Positions 25,498-34,594 of a stretch of 64,000 bases of DNA are shown here, piece by piece; within the stretch, counting starts at the first letter, position 1; each line of letters opens with the position of its first letter. Source of the stretch: Gammaproteobacteria bacterium UBA7376 (GTDB lineage: Bacteria; Pseudomonadota; Gammaproteobacteria; Pseudomonadales; Azotimanducaceae). The notes below the pieces were generated by a model, which was not told the DNA's origin, searched no databases, and was given only the letters and a program-made list of their open reading frames with translations. The stretch covers positions 51,552 through 115,551 of the forward strand of contig DKNY01000060.1 in NCBI GenBank assembly GCA_002470275.1, written 5' to 3'. The position numbers were made by a program, and so were the translations under genes.

Positions 25498-27017
25498 GCT
25501 CCACTCCAATATTCATCCTTCAGCAAACGCTTGTATAGCTTCCCGGTCGGGTGACGGGGCAGCTCCGCGCGAAAGTCGATACTTCTAGGGCACTTGATAT
25601 GGGAGAGCTGGGCTCGGCAAAAGTCCAGTAGCTCGACCTCGAGCTGGGGACTTGCGTCCTCAGCATGCCTGAGTTGAACAACCCCTTTCACCTCTTCCCC
25701 GAAGTCAGCGTTCGGCACCCCAAAGACCGCCACATCCATGACCTTGTCGTGGGTGATCAGGACGTTTTCGGCCTCTTGAGGATAAATATTGACGCCCCCA
25801 GAAATGATCATGAAATGCTTGCGGTCGGTCAGGTAGAGGTAGCCATCTTCGTCGACGTAACCCACATCCCCCAAGGTGGTCCACCCCTTAGGATGCCTCG
25901 ATCCTGCGGTTTTTTCGGAATCACCGTGATATTCGAAAGCACCGCCGCCGCCCAGATAGATGGTGCCAGACTCGCCAACGGGCACTTCCTCACCCTGCTC
26001 ATCGCAAATGTGCACCTCACAGGTGAGGGGCTTGCCTACGGACCCTCGATGAGACAGCCACTCCTCTGAGTTCAGCTGAACAAAGCCGTTGTTTTCAGTC
26101 CCCGCATAATATTCGTAAATGATCTTGCCCCACCACTCGATCATTTGCTCCTTGATAGGGATAGGACAGGGTGCCGCAGCGTGAATGGCGCAGCGCAGGC
26201 TCGAAAGGTCGTACCGCAACCGTTCCGCTTCTGGCAGCTTCAACATGCGGACAAACATGGTGGGCACCCATTGGCTGTGGGTTGCTCGATACTGCTCAAT
26301 ACAGGCCAGCGCAAACTCGGGCGAGAAATGCTGCATCACGACAACGGTTACGCCGTTTCGTAAGCAGCCCATACAAAAAGCCAGGGGCGCTGCGTGATAT
26401 AGGGGCGCGGGAGAAAGGTAAATGGAATCCTCATCTGCTCCGTAAAGAATTCGCAGCAGGTTGATATCCTCCGCCTCACCATACCCCGCTTCAGGGAGCG
26501 GTCTCTTTACCCCCTTTGGATACCCGGTGGTGCCCGAGGAGTAGAGCATGGCAGCGCCCTCGCACTGATCCGCAATGGGTGCCTGGGGCATGTTGGCCAA
26601 CGCGCCTTCCCAGGATTCAAAACCGCCGATCTCGCCGTCGACCATGTATCGATGAATCACGCCGGGCATGCTGTCCAGCAATGGCTCTACCACCTGACGG
26701 CGTTCTATTGAGGTAACGAAAACCTTCGCCTGGCAATTGTTGACAATGTACTCAACCTCCTGCTGCTGCAGACGCCAACTGATGGCGGTGTAGTAGAGTC
26801 CCGACCGCTGGGCAGCCCAGCAAAGCGGGAAAAAGGCTGCGTGATTTTCCAGCAGCAGCGCAATGTGATCACCGCGCCTGAGTCCAAGGGTTCGAAAAAG
26901 CTGCGCGCCCTGATTGGCCTGAGCTTCAAGCTCCGCATAACTCACCCGTTGATCCGTCTCGGCGATGATGTAAGCCACCTTGTCCGGGTCTGCTGCCGCG
27001 ATATCTCCTGGTGTCAT
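25494..27017 (-). CDS. AMP-dependent acyl-CoA synthetase
   Basis: The 507-residue protein is an ANL-superfamily ligase. It has the P-loop YSSGTTGYPKG, the YYAGTEN adenine-binding segment, LGDVGYVDEDGYLYLTDR and the C-terminal PTGKLYKR lysine. It should activate a carboxylic acid to acyl-AMP and then acyl-CoA; chain length is unknown. It is the first of three such genes in the window, suggesting broad acid catabolism. It shares a 4-bp CTAG with the convergent synthase-like gene. Confidence 0.92.
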   Translation of the reverse strand: MTPGDIAAADPDKVAYIIAETDQRVSYAELEAQANQGAQLFRTLGLRRGDHIALLLENHAAFFPLCWAAQRSGLYYTAISWRLQQQEVEYIVNNCQAKVFVTSIERRQVVEPLLDSMPGVIHRYMVDGEIGGFESWEGALANMPQAPIADQCEGAAMLYSSGTTGYPKGVKRPLPEAGYGEAEDINLLRILYGADEDSIYLSPAPLYHAAPLAFCMGCLRNGVTVVVMQHFSPEFALACIEQYRATHSQWVPTMFVRMLKLPEAERLRYDLSSLRCAIHAAAPCPIPIKEQMIEWWGKIIYEYYAGTENNGFVQLNSEEWLSHRGSVGKPLTCEVHICDEQGEEVPVGESGTIYLGGGGAFEYHGDSEKTAGSRHPKGWTTLGDVGYVDEDGYLYLTDRKHFMIISGGVNIYPQEAENVLITHDKVMDVAVFGVPNADFGEEVKGVVQLRHAEDASPQLEVELLDFCRAQLSHIKCPRSIDFRAELPRHPTGKLYKRLLKDEYWSGA

Positions 27018-27077
27018 ACCTTCCCCTCCGTTGGTTCCCGGATCGGGCGACTCCCCACGCGTCGCCCGGTCAGGCTA

Positions 27078-27497
27078 TCAACTGGCCTCAGATTTTTCGC
27101 TATGCAGGTTGAGCGATACTGAGTTCATACAAAAACGCAGCCCCGTGGGCGCAGGCCCATCTGGAAATACATGGCCCAGGTGCGCATCACAGCGCGCGCA
27201 AAGCACTTCGATTCGGCGCATACCCAAGCTGTTGTCCTCTCGCGTTGTAATCACATCAGACTTCAGCGGGGCATAAAAACTCGGCCAGCCGCACCCCGCA
27301 TCAAACTTCGTGAGCGAATCGAACAGAGGTTGATCACAGCACTTGCAGTGATACCGACCTACGCGCTCCTCATTCCAATACACCCCCGTGAAGGGACGCT
27401 CGGTGCCCGCCATGCGGGTCACTTCGTATTCCTCAGGTGTGAGCTGGGCACGCCATTCTGTCTCAGACTTAACTACCTTGGATGAATGATCGGTCAC
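27078..27497 (-). CDS. msrB: Peptide methionine-R-sulfoxide reductase
   Basis: MsrB reduces methionine-R-sulfoxide in proteins. The 139-residue protein has the two zinc CxxC pairs (CKCC and CARC), GWPSFY, and RFCMNSVSL with the catalytic cysteine, in a normal-length single domain without a signal peptide. It lies 60 bp upstream of the acyl-CoA synthetase gene on the same strand and diverges from the aminotransferase. The start ATG follows a GGAAGG site. Confidence 0.97.
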   Translation of the reverse strand: MTDHSSKVVKSETEWRAQLTPEEYEVTRMAGTERPFTGVYWNEERVGRYHCKCCDQPLFDSLTKFDAGCGWPSFYAPLKSDVITTREDNSLGMRRIEVLCARCDAHLGHVFPDGPAPTGLRFCMNSVSLNLHSEKSEAS

Positions 27498-27603
27498 GCT
27501 GCCTTCCTAATGTAAAATTCTCTTGATGCTAAGCGAAAGACTACGCCTTAGACTACCCCTAGAATACGTCCCGCAGCGCAGGCAGAAAAATAGGAACCTT
27601 AGA

Positions 27604-28863
27604 ATGGAAGGGTCGGTGCAAAACACGAAGCAGCAGTCTCCGCCCAGGCGGGAGATCAGCAAGTCCCTAAAACTTGCCGACGTTTGTTACGACATTCGTG
27701 GGCCGGTACTCGTCGCTGCCAATCGCTTGGAAGCCGAGGGCAACAATATTATCAAGCTGAATATCGGCAACCCAGCGCCCTGGGGCTTTAGTGCACCCGA
27801 GGAGATTCTCAGGGACGTCGTCAGAAACATCCCGCAAAGCCAGGGTTATTGTGACTCTCAAGGCCTATTCGCTGCGCGTAAAGCCGTGATGCAATATTGT
27901 CAGCAGGTCGCGATCCCCGATGTGGATGTGGAACACGTCTACATCGGAAACGGCGTTTCTGAGCTTGTGGTCATGTCCATGCAGGCGCTGGTAAACGATG
28001 GCGATGAGATCTTAATCCCAGCCCCTGACTTCCCGCTGTGGACGGCGGCGGTCAACCTCTGCGGCGGCAAGCCCGTTCATTACCTCTGTGATGAGGAAGA
28101 CGACTGGCAGCCGAACCTGCAAGATTTGAGAAGTAAAATCACCCCCAATACAAAGGGATTGGTGATCATCAACCCAAACAATCCCACCGGGGCGGTGTAT
28201 AGGCCACCTATGCTGGAGGCCCTCATCGAAATCGCCAGGGAATTCGATCTGGTGGTCTTCGCCGATGAAATTTACGACAAGATTTTGTTTGATGAGGCCT
28301 CCTATACACCGCTGGCCTCCTTAGCCGACGACCTGCTGGTGCTGACCTTCAGCGGCCTCTCCAAATCCTATCGAGTGGCAGGTTTCAGGACGGGTTGGCT
28401 GATTGTTAGCGGCGCTCGAGATCGCGCCCAGGACTATATTGAGGGCCTGAATATTCTTGCCTCAATGCGGCTGTGCGCCAACGTGCCCAGCCAGCATGCC
28501 ATTCAAACGGCCCTGGGCGGACACCAGAGTATTTATGATCTGACCCGTCCCGGAGGCAGGCTCTTTGAGCAAAGAAATGTGGCTTGGCAGCGCCTGAACG
28601 AAATCGACGGCATCTCCTGCGTCAAGCCCAAGGGGGCGCTCTACCTTTTTCCAAAAATCGATGTCGATAAATTTGCAGTAGCTGACGACGAACGCTTCGT
28701 GCTGGATTTTTTGCTGGCGGAAAAGGTCCTGATGGTACACGGGTCCGGATTCAACTGGCCCGGACCCGATCACTTTCGGCTGGTGTTTCTGCCCCATGTG
28801 GAGCAAATCCACGAAGCGATGGATCGGCTTGAGCGGTTTCTAGCCAGCTATCGTCAAGGCTGA
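27604..28863 (+). CDS. alaA: Alanine aminotransferase-like PLP enzyme (AlaA-type)
   Basis: This is a class I/II aminotransferase of 419 residues. The N-terminal VCYDIRGPVL...NIGNPAP segment is the hallmark of AlaA, which transfers the amino group between glutamate and pyruvate. The NPNNPTGAVY loop, the DEIYDKI segment and FSGLSKSYR with the PLP lysine are intact. The start at ATG 27604 has AGGAA upstream; an earlier ATG at 27526 would add an Arg-rich extension not seen in the family. It is convergent with the AcoX-like gene, only 1 bp separating the two stops. Confidence 0.9.
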   Translation: MEGSVQNTKQQSPPRREISKSLKLADVCYDIRGPVLVAANRLEAEGNNIIKLNIGNPAPWGFSAPEEILRDVVRNIPQSQGYCDSQGLFAARKAVMQYCQQVAIPDVDVEHVYIGNGVSELVVMSMQALVNDGDEILIPAPDFPLWTAAVNLCGGKPVHYLCDEEDDWQPNLQDLRSKITPNTKGLVIINPNNPTGAVYRPPMLEALIEIAREFDLVVFADEIYDKILFDEASYTPLASLADDLLVLTFSGLSKSYRVAGFRTGWLIVSGARDRAQDYIEGLNILASMRLCANVPSQHAIQTALGGHQSIYDLTRPGGRLFEQRNVAWQRLNEIDGISCVKPKGALYLFPKIDVDKFAVADDERFVLDFLLAEKVLMVHGSGFNWPGPDHFRLVFLPHVEQIHEAMDRLERFLASYRQG

Positions 28864-28864
28864 G

Positions 28865-30034
28865 TCAGCCCCCGCAGTCCACGCGGTAGAGCAAACTCTG
28901 TTCGAAGCCGGTCAGTATCGGCATCAGTCCGCTCAGCGCATCGTCCAGCTCGCGATCCCCCGTGTCGAGCAACAGCGGCCGCTGCTCAAGGCTACTCAGC
29001 TTGGTGCGGGACCCAACGACAATGACGTCCTCAGGCCACGCAATGCGCTTTAAAAATGCCTCGCAAAGCTGCTGATTCCCTCTGCCCAGAAGAAAACCCT
29101 GATGCCGAGTAAAACTCAGTATCAGCTTAACGGGGTAGCCCTCCGCAATGTGCACAAGTTCCTGTGCCGTCAGGTTTGTGCGGGCCTCACCGCCCGGCAG
29201 CAGGGCATCGCACCCTAGGAGGGAGCCACTGAGGCCGAAGGCCTCCTTTATGGCCAAACAGGTACTGCCCGGGGCGAAGACCAGCGCCTGATCCGCACGC
29301 TCGGGCAACTGTTGGTTGAGGTGCGCGATGATCTCTTCTACCACCAGACCCTCGTCCTCCTTACCCCCCACTTTCATCTGCTGAACAAAGCCTGATGCTT
29401 GAGGCACCCACATTTCACCGTAGGTTTTCGTCGTCACGCCAGGCTGCTGAGCCCGCCCCGTCCCAAGAGAGGGTTCGGCTGTAGGCAGGTAGTCCCTGAC
29501 CTCCCTCAGCTCTCGCCCAACCAACCCTCCAGAAACCAGGCCCAGAACGACCTCGGCAGCGGATGAAGGACTGATAGCGAATACGCCGCTATGCATCTTG
29601 ACGCCGCTGGGCAAGCCCAAGACCAGGCAGTCATCGGGAATCCCTTGCAGCACATCTCTAGCGGTACCGTCCCCACCAACAAAGACCAGCAGATCAACTT
29701 TACCGGCCAGGGCGCGCGCGGCATCGGTCGTATCCTGACCGCTACTGGTCGTCGTTGCCGAGCCCAAAACCTGAGAATCCTGCAAATCCTGACCCAGATG
29801 GTCTGCGCCCATGCTGCCGCCCCAGGTCAACCAGTTCAGGCCATCAAAGTTTGGGCCCAGCTCTGCTTTCAAAAACCCCAAAAACGCAGCGCATCGTTCT
29901 GGACTGCGAGGGATGCTCGCCCGGGCCCTAGCCTCCCGTTGGATTCCTTCACCGTCACTGCCCATGAGGCCTACGGCACCGCCAATACCGGCAATCGGAT
30001 TCACGATCAGACCAAGGCGTAACCCGCGAGTCAT
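28865..30034 (-). CDS. ATP-NAD kinase/AcoX-like protein
   Basis: The 389-residue protein begins LGLIVNPIAGIGG and carries FVGGDGTARDV, the GGDGT signature of the NAD kinase/diacylglycerol kinase superfamily. Size and spacing match the COG3199 AcoX-like group, whose substrate is uncertain. Its ATG overlaps the stop of the upstream oxidoreductase (ATGA, 30031-30034). It is last in a tusA-epmC-oxidoreductase-acoX-like operon. Two inserts (about 45-100 and 195-230) are polar and look like loops. Confidence 0.8.
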   Translation of the reverse strand: MTRGLRLGLIVNPIAGIGGAVGLMGSDGEGIQREARARASIPRSPERCAAFLGFLKAELGPNFDGLNWLTWGGSMGADHLGQDLQDSQVLGSATTTSSGQDTTDAARALAGKVDLLVFVGGDGTARDVLQGIPDDCLVLGLPSGVKMHSGVFAISPSSAAEVVLGLVSGGLVGRELREVRDYLPTAEPSLGTGRAQQPGVTTKTYGEMWVPQASGFVQQMKVGGKEDEGLVVEEIIAHLNQQLPERADQALVFAPGSTCLAIKEAFGLSGSLLGCDALLPGGEARTNLTAQELVHIAEGYPVKLILSFTRHQGFLLGRGNQQLCEAFLKRIAWPEDVIVVGSRTKLSSLEQRPLLLDTGDRELDDALSGLMPILTGFEQSLLYRVDCGG

Positions 30035-31122
30035 GCCTTAGCTCTACGCCCGTTAACCAGGCCGACAACCCGTTCAGCAATCGCGAGAGAGGCCGTCAAG
30101 CCTGGCGATTCAATCCCGAGCAGGTCCACCCGACCGGCAACGCCATGCTCCGCCGGCGAGAGAATCTTGAAATCTGCAGCGGGCTCACCAGGCCCAACAA
30201 TCTTGGGCCGAATGCCCGTATACCCTGGCTGCAGTTTGTCGGCATCTAGCCCAGGGAAATAGGCTCTGATCGCCGCCACAAAGTCATCAAATAAATCCGT
30301 CTCAAAATCGTAGTCCAACTGATCGATCCACCGAACGTCGGGACCAAACTTTGCCTGCCCGCCAAGATCCAAGGTCACGTGAACACCTAATCCCCCAGAC
30401 TCCGCCACGGGATAGACCAATCGGTTGAAGGGCGCCCGCGCTCCGTAGCTGTAATAGTGACCCTTCGCATAGTAGGCCCTTGGTGCCCCAGGCAGTCCCC
30501 TGGCCAGGTCCGGCGCATGAAGCCCCGCGCAGTTGATAACCCAGTTAGCGCGTAAGTCCATATCGGGGGTACTCACCATCCATCCATCACGGGGTTCAAG
30601 TTCGAGAACCGGCGTTGAAAAGGCAATCATTCCGCTGGCAGATTCCAAAATACCCTGGAGGCTGAGCATGAAGGCGTGAGAATCAATGATGCCCGTAGAC
30701 GGCGATAGCGCACCGCCAATGCCTGCAACGTCGGGCTCTAACTCTGCTATCTCTGCTCGCTCCACCCATCGGAGATCCTGCACCCCATTGCGTTCTGCCT
30801 GACGCATATAGCCCTTGATGGTGGCTTGCTGGGCCTCTTGGGTAGCGACAATCAGTTTCCCCAATCGCTTATGGGCGATACCGTAAGCCTCGCAGTGCTG
30901 ATAGAGCAGTGCCTTACCGCGAACACACAGAGCAGCCTTAGCGCTCCCTGAGGGGTAGTAAATCCCCGCATGGATTACCTCGGAATTCCGTGAACTGGTC
31001 TCGCAACCGATGGCCTCATGACGTTCGAGGATCACGACCTCACGACCAGAGGCAGCCAGCTTGGCCGCCACGGCCAGACCCACGACGCCGGCACCAATAA
31101 CCACCACATCAGCGTGATCCAT
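30031..31122 (-). CDS. FAD-dependent oxidoreductase, L-2-hydroxyglutarate oxidase-like
   Basis: The 363-residue DAO-family flavoprotein starts with the dinucleotide-binding VVVIGAGVVGLAVA and the E of ILERH. The segment SSRNSEVIHAGIYYP...KAALCVRG is characteristic of the LhgO/L2HGDH group, which oxidises L-2-hydroxyglutarate to 2-oxoglutarate. Closely related members have other hydroxyacid or glycerol-phosphate substrates, so the substrate is provisional. It overlaps epmC by 14 bp and the AcoX-like gene by 4 bp. Confidence 0.85.
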   Translation of the reverse strand: MDHADVVVIGAGVVGLAVAAKLAASGREVVILERHEAIGCETSSRNSEVIHAGIYYPSGSAKAALCVRGKALLYQHCEAYGIAHKRLGKLIVATQEAQQATIKGYMRQAERNGVQDLRWVERAEIAELEPDVAGIGGALSPSTGIIDSHAFMLSLQGILESASGMIAFSTPVLELEPRDGWMVSTPDMDLRANWVINCAGLHAPDLARGLPGAPRAYYAKGHYYSYGARAPFNRLVYPVAESGGLGVHVTLDLGGQAKFGPDVRWIDQLDYDFETDLFDDFVAAIRAYFPGLDADKLQPGYTGIRPKIVGPGEPAADFKILSPAEHGVAGRVDLLGIESPGLTASLAIAERVVGLVNGRRAKA

Positions 31123-31636
31123 GTCGCGCCTTATCGAGTCTCTGATGAAAGGCCCGAGCGCGAGAGGCCGCTGGGCTAGATAGCCAGGCCTTTAACCTGG
31201 GGGTATGGGCGACCAGCGCCCTGGAAAATTCTCCAATATCCGCTTCGAGGTTGTCGGCACTGGGGTAAAAGTCGATACCGGCCGCTGCCGCGAAGTAGCG
31301 CTCCAGAGCCTGGGTTGTGAGTTCTGCTGCAAAGAAACGCTGTTGCTGCAGGGGGGACCTTGGCAGCGGCACGTAGATGTATCCAAAATCTTCCTCTCGT
31401 CTGCGATCGGGGCCTGCGATACACCAGTGGGCCGCTTCGTGAAGAGCAGAGGCGGCAAAGTCCTGGCGATAACGGAGATGAGCCGGTTCGCCCGGGGCCG
31501 CTGGAAGATAGAGCGGCTCTTGGGCTCCGCCCGACATGCGTGTGTTATACCGGCTCAGGAAGAGTCCGTTGAAGGCCAATTCCACAGCGGGCGCATCTAG
31601 GGCCCTTGGCTTTTGCCTGAGGGTGGAGCCCGTCAT
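31109..31636 (-). CDS. epmC: Elongation factor P hydroxylase EpmC
   Basis: The protein matches YfcM/EpmC: YNTRM near the start, EPLYLPA, then ASALHEAAHWCIAG with an HExxH-like metal site, and DFGYIYVP. EpmC hydroxylates the beta-lysylated lysine of EF-P after EpmA/EpmB have acted. The genes for EpmA, EpmB and EF-P are not in the window. It sits in a tight run with tusA (ATGA overlap, 31633-31636) and the FAD oxidoreductase. Confidence 0.9.
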   Translation of the reverse strand: MTGSTLRQKPRALDAPAVELAFNGLFLSRYNTRMSGGAQEPLYLPAAPGEPAHLRYRQDFAASALHEAAHWCIAGPDRRREEDFGYIYVPLPRSPLQQQRFFAAELTTQALERYFAAAAGIDFYPSADNLEADIGEFSRALVAHTPRLKAWLSSPAASRARAFHQRLDKARHGSR

Positions 31637-31878
31637 TTAGCCTTTCTGATCCAAAACTGCACCACGCTTGAGTCCCCCTCGTAACCGTCGCTGTCCATCT
31701 CTACCAGTTCATGCCCCATAAACTGGCAAAAGTGACGGAAGTCGCGCTCGGTCGTTGGGTCGGTGGCAAGAACTTTGACGAGGCTGCCCTTGGGCATACC
31801 GCGAACCAAGTTTCGCAGCAGCATAAGCGGCTCCGGACAGCTAAGACCTCGGGCGTCCAGGTGTTGATCACATTTCAT
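31633..31878 (-). CDS. tusA: Sulfurtransferase TusA
   Basis: TusA relays persulfide sulfur from IscS to the TusBCD/TusE chain for 2-thiouridine in tRNA. The 81-residue protein has the defining LDARGLSCPEPLM with the active Cys and normal length. It is the first gene of the tusA-epmC-oxidoreductase-AcoX-like operon. An inverted repeat at 31892-31915 lies just ahead of it. Confidence 0.95.
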   Translation of the reverse strand: MKCDQHLDARGLSCPEPLMLLRNLVRGMPKGSLVKVLATDPTTERDFRHFCQFMGHELVEMDSDGYEGDSSVVQFWIRKAK

Positions 31879-31891
31879 GGCGCTTATCGAG

Positions 31892-31915
31892 CATCTTGAA
31901 CATCATCGCAAGATG
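31892..31915. promoter_or_regulatory. Inverted repeat upstream of tusA
   Basis: CATCTTG-N10-CAAGATG is a perfect 7-bp inverted repeat that begins 14 bp before the tusA ATG. Its geometry (arms, 10-bp centre) suits a dimeric repressor, and in RNA it would form a hairpin in the leader. No regulator is known. It lies in the 211-bp divergent gap shared with the large plus-strand operon. Confidence 0.35.
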
Positions 31916-32022
31916 GTAAGGGGTTTGCCGCTGAGACCACAAGCACCGGGACCCTTCCGTCACCAGAAGTTGAATACAAACTGAGACGTAGGCTAACCCT
32001 TATCCAGCATCGCCGGTCGCGC

Positions 32023-32051
32023 TTGACAGCCCCAAACCGCCAACACAGACT
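32023..32051 (+). promoter_or_regulatory. Candidate sigma-70 promoter of the twelve-gene envelope operon
   Basis: TTGACA (32023-32028) is a perfect -35. Seventeen bases later CAGACT (32046-32051) is a weak -10. TATAAG at 32057-32062 is a better -10 but too far. It lies 38 bp before the first ATG of the cluster. Given the mixed match, this is only a candidate. Confidence 0.35.
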
Positions 32052-32089
32052 CGGGCTATAAGCCATTGAATTAATATTGTGGATATGAC

Positions 32090-33718
32090 ATGCGTAATCT
32101 CTCAGACAGTCGAATGATGATGACGCGGCGCCTGCACCACCTGGTCCTACTTTGCACGTGTCTGACGATACCCCTCCTGCACGCCCAGACGGCGGAGACA
32201 GTGCCAACACCCGAGCCATACGACTTTATCGCGGCACAAATAGAGCGCGCTGAGGCTCAGGAAGCGCTGGATCAACTGGAGCAGGTCCTAGATGATCTAA
32301 CGGCGAGCGCTGGGCGCTTCTCACCCGAACTCATTCGGCCCCTGGCGTTAAAGGGCGAAGCGCTTATGGCCTTGGGCGACAGCGCGAGCGCCATCGATCA
32401 TTTTGACCAGGCCATCCATATTTCGCGAATCGAAAATGGCCTCTTTACCCCTAACCAGGTCGACTTTGTGTATCGCCAGGCCGATGGTTATCGGGCCATG
32501 GGCGACCAAGAACAGGCACAGCGCAGAGAGGAATATGCCTTTCGCATCATCAGTCGAAACGCAGCCTCGGGGGATCTCGATATTGTGGCACCCACGCTTC
32601 GACTGGCCAACCACTACCTCAAGAACTTGAACTTCATCGCAGCACGCACCCTGTTTTCTCAAGGCGTGCGGACGGTTGGGCAAAGTGGCCAGAGCGATCA
32701 GGAGGCCCTCGTTCCCTTCCTTGATGGTCTTGCCAAAACTTACTTGTTGGAGCGGTTTCCGCCCTTGAGCCGCAGCGTGGACGAGCGCGGTAGCGCCATC
32801 TATTCTCCAAGCTTGAGTCAAATTGATCTGACCGGCAGCGCAATCACCCTTAACAATTTCCCGGCTGGAGAAAGAGCCCTCCAGCAGGTGGTCAGAATCC
32901 GACAGGCACAGTTACGTGCACTCATGCCAAAGCCGGTTGAAAGCGACATCCCTGAGGGCGCTGACGCCCAGAACGAAACAGCCCAAGATGATGTTGTAAA
33001 AGATGACGTTGCAAAAGATGACGTTGCAAAAGATGAAGTGGTAATGGATGAGGTGACTCAAAACGTAGTCGCCCAAGGCAGCGCCACCGAGGCCAAGAAA
33101 GCGGTGGCCGAGGGTGACCTAGCAGAGGCCATCTCAGCGCTACAGCTCGCGTTCCTGGGCCTGGCCGATTGGTATACGATGTTTGCGGATCAGAGGAAGG
33201 CCGCAGCGCTCTACGGGGAAGTGTATCGGATGCAGGCTGACCTGCCCGAGGCGCGGCAACTCGATGTCTCAAGCCCGCTTTTGCTCTACCTGCCGCAGCC
33301 CAGTGGCCCAAGGCCGCCAGGCGTTGAGGATCGTCTGCCGCAAGAGATCGGCCATGTTCGACTTGCACTCAATGTTCGCAGTAGTGGTCGCGTTCAAAAA
33401 ATGGTCACTGTAGATACGCACCCTGATCCGCGTCTAGAATTCAAGGTTCGAAGAAGCATGCGCGACGCCATTTTTCGACCCGCCATGGATGACGGCGTGC
33501 CAACCCTATTTGAGGACTATGAGTACCTCTATCGGTATCCCTATTTCCCCAGCCGCAAGGCCAGAGCTAAGGCTGCGGCAAAAGCTCAAGAGGCCGCCGC
33601 AGAGGCTCAGGAAGCTGAATCGCCCCCTGAACCCGACAATGAGGCAGGCAGCGACGCGAACGAACAACAGGGCGACGGTTCAGATACACCCGCACCAACT
33701 CCAGGAGTTACAGCATGA
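32090..33718 (+). CDS. Periplasmic TPR protein with TonB-C-like region (cluster gene 1)
   Basis: The 542-residue protein has a signal peptide (cleavage probably after HAQ, residue 33), then helical repeats of TPR type to about residue 290. An acidic 5-residue repeat follows (KDDVA, about 299-322), then more helices, then about 418-480 a strand-rich region (HVRLALNVRSSGRVQKM) resembling the TonB C-terminal fold. It ends in an Ala/Glu-rich and Pro-rich tail. It is first of twelve co-directional genes and overlaps the next by 4 bp (ATGA). A second possible start is ATG 32114. Function unknown; a periplasmic scaffold role is inferred. Confidence 0.75.
   Translation: MRNLSDSRMMMTRRLHHLVLLCTCLTIPLLHAQTAETVPTPEPYDFIAAQIERAEAQEALDQLEQVLDDLTASAGRFSPELIRPLALKGEALMALGDSASAIDHFDQAIHISRIENGLFTPNQVDFVYRQADGYRAMGDQEQAQRREEYAFRIISRNAASGDLDIVAPTLRLANHYLKNLNFIAARTLFSQGVRTVGQSGQSDQEALVPFLDGLAKTYLLERFPPLSRSVDERGSAIYSPSLSQIDLTGSAITLNNFPAGERALQQVVRIRQAQLRALMPKPVESDIPEGADAQNETAQDDVVKDDVAKDDVAKDEVVMDEVTQNVVAQGSATEAKKAVAEGDLAEAISALQLAFLGLADWYTMFADQRKAAALYGEVYRMQADLPEARQLDVSSPLLLYLPQPSGPRPPGVEDRLPQEIGHVRLALNVRSSGRVQKMVTVDTHPDPRLEFKVRRSMRDAIFRPAMDDGVPTLFEDYEYLYRYPYFPSRKARAKAAAKAQEAAAEAQEAESPPEPDNEAGSDANEQQGDGSDTPAPTPGVTA
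32985..33044 (+). repeat. 15-bp tandem repeat inside cluster gene 1
   Basis: Four consecutive 15-bp units (32985, 33000, 33015, 33030) share the form AAGATGACGTTGCAA with few changes, and a fifth degenerate unit follows to 33059. The repeat is in frame and encodes acidic KDDVA-type pentapeptides. Copy number could vary by slippage without breaking the frame. Confidence 0.85.
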
Positions 33719-34560
33719 GACAGCGCCCGCTCACCTCCGTCAGAACCGGCTGGGGTCTCGCTGCCTGCACGATTACCCTACTGCTGCTGCAGGCATGCGC
33801 CCCAATCACCAGCATGCCGAGTCCAAGCTCGAGACTGCCTCAGCCGCCCAGTTCGCCAGCTGGCGGCCTGCCCAGTCCCTCCTCAGCGCCCAGCGGATTA
33901 CCGAGTCCTAGCAGCCCGCCCGGAGGCCTGCCCAGTCCCTCTTCAGCACCCAGCGGACTACCGAGTTCCAGCAGCCTACCCGGAGGCTTCCCTAGTCCCT
34001 CCACGACCAGCGGTCTACCCACGGGGCAGCCACCCGGCCCCATTAGCGGCCTTCCCGAGGAGGGCCTGCCCGGCGCTGACGACGACTGGCTCGGAGAAGA
34101 AAGCGCTCAAAATCCAAACGGCGGCTGGCAAACGAGCAATGCGCCCGGCGACGATGGCCAAGCGTCTGAAAGCAGCCAAGGCCAACCCGATCCATCGGCT
34201 ACGGGAGACGGCGAGACTGCGGGCGCACGCGGTGAGCTTGACGCCGTGCTAAAAGACATCGACGGCAATATTCTCGCCGAACGAGAAGTCTTAGCGCGAA
34301 CAAGCCCCACGGATGATAGGGAGCGCGGTCCCCGGAAAACCGGCGACGCCGCACCAGGTTCACCCCAATCCAACCCAAGTCAGCAGCGCGCTAACATCCC
34401 ATCCCCACCAGCTGGGGGCGGCACCTCAGTAGCCGACCTCCCGGATGCCAAGGATGATGACATCATCGCACGGCAGCTTCGGGAAGCCGCCATGCAGGAG
34501 CAGGATCCTGAGCTCAAGGAAAAATTATGGGAGGAGTACCGACGGTATAAGCGCAGCTAG
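33715..34560 (+). CDS. Pro/Ser-repeat lipoprotein (cluster gene 2)
   Basis: The signal peptide ends in LLLLQAC, so Cys28 should be lipidated. Residues 51-108 are a Pro/Ser/Gly tandem repeat of about 20 residues (GLPSPSSAPS as half unit). An acidic, Asn/Asp/Gln-rich region follows, then a helical C-terminus (about 235-281) with AKDDDIIARQLREAA and an alternating charged end. The repeat looks like a flexible wall-spanning spacer between the lipid anchor and a soluble tail. I recognise no family. The gene overlaps cluster gene 1 by 4 bp. Confidence 0.75.
   Translation: MRQRPLTSVRTGWGLAACTITLLLLQACAPITSMPSPSSRLPQPPSSPAGGLPSPSSAPSGLPSPSSPPGGLPSPSSAPSGLPSSSSLPGGFPSPSTTSGLPTGQPPGPISGLPEEGLPGADDDWLGEESAQNPNGGWQTSNAPGDDGQASESSQGQPDPSATGDGETAGARGELDAVLKDIDGNILAEREVLARTSPTDDRERGPRKTGDAAPGSPQSNPSQQRANIPSPPAGGGTSVADLPDAKDDDIIARQLREAAMQEQDPELKEKLWEEYRRYKRS
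33865..34020 (+). repeat. 60-bp tandem repeat encoding Pro/Ser linker
   Basis: Units starting at 33865, 33925 and 33985 share a 60-bp period; the first two differ at only a few bases, and the third is diverged and shortened. Each encodes 20 residues made of two GLPSPSS-like halves. The near identity of the first two copies indicates recent duplication or active homogenisation. Confidence 0.88.
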
Positions 34561-34594
34561 GTAAGAGAAGCGCCATAGCGATCGGTCATCACTT

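Noticed and set aside
31884-32219. A 111-codon minus-strand frame across the tusA/cluster gap
   Set aside because: It overlaps the start and signal peptide of cluster gene 1 and shows no domain.
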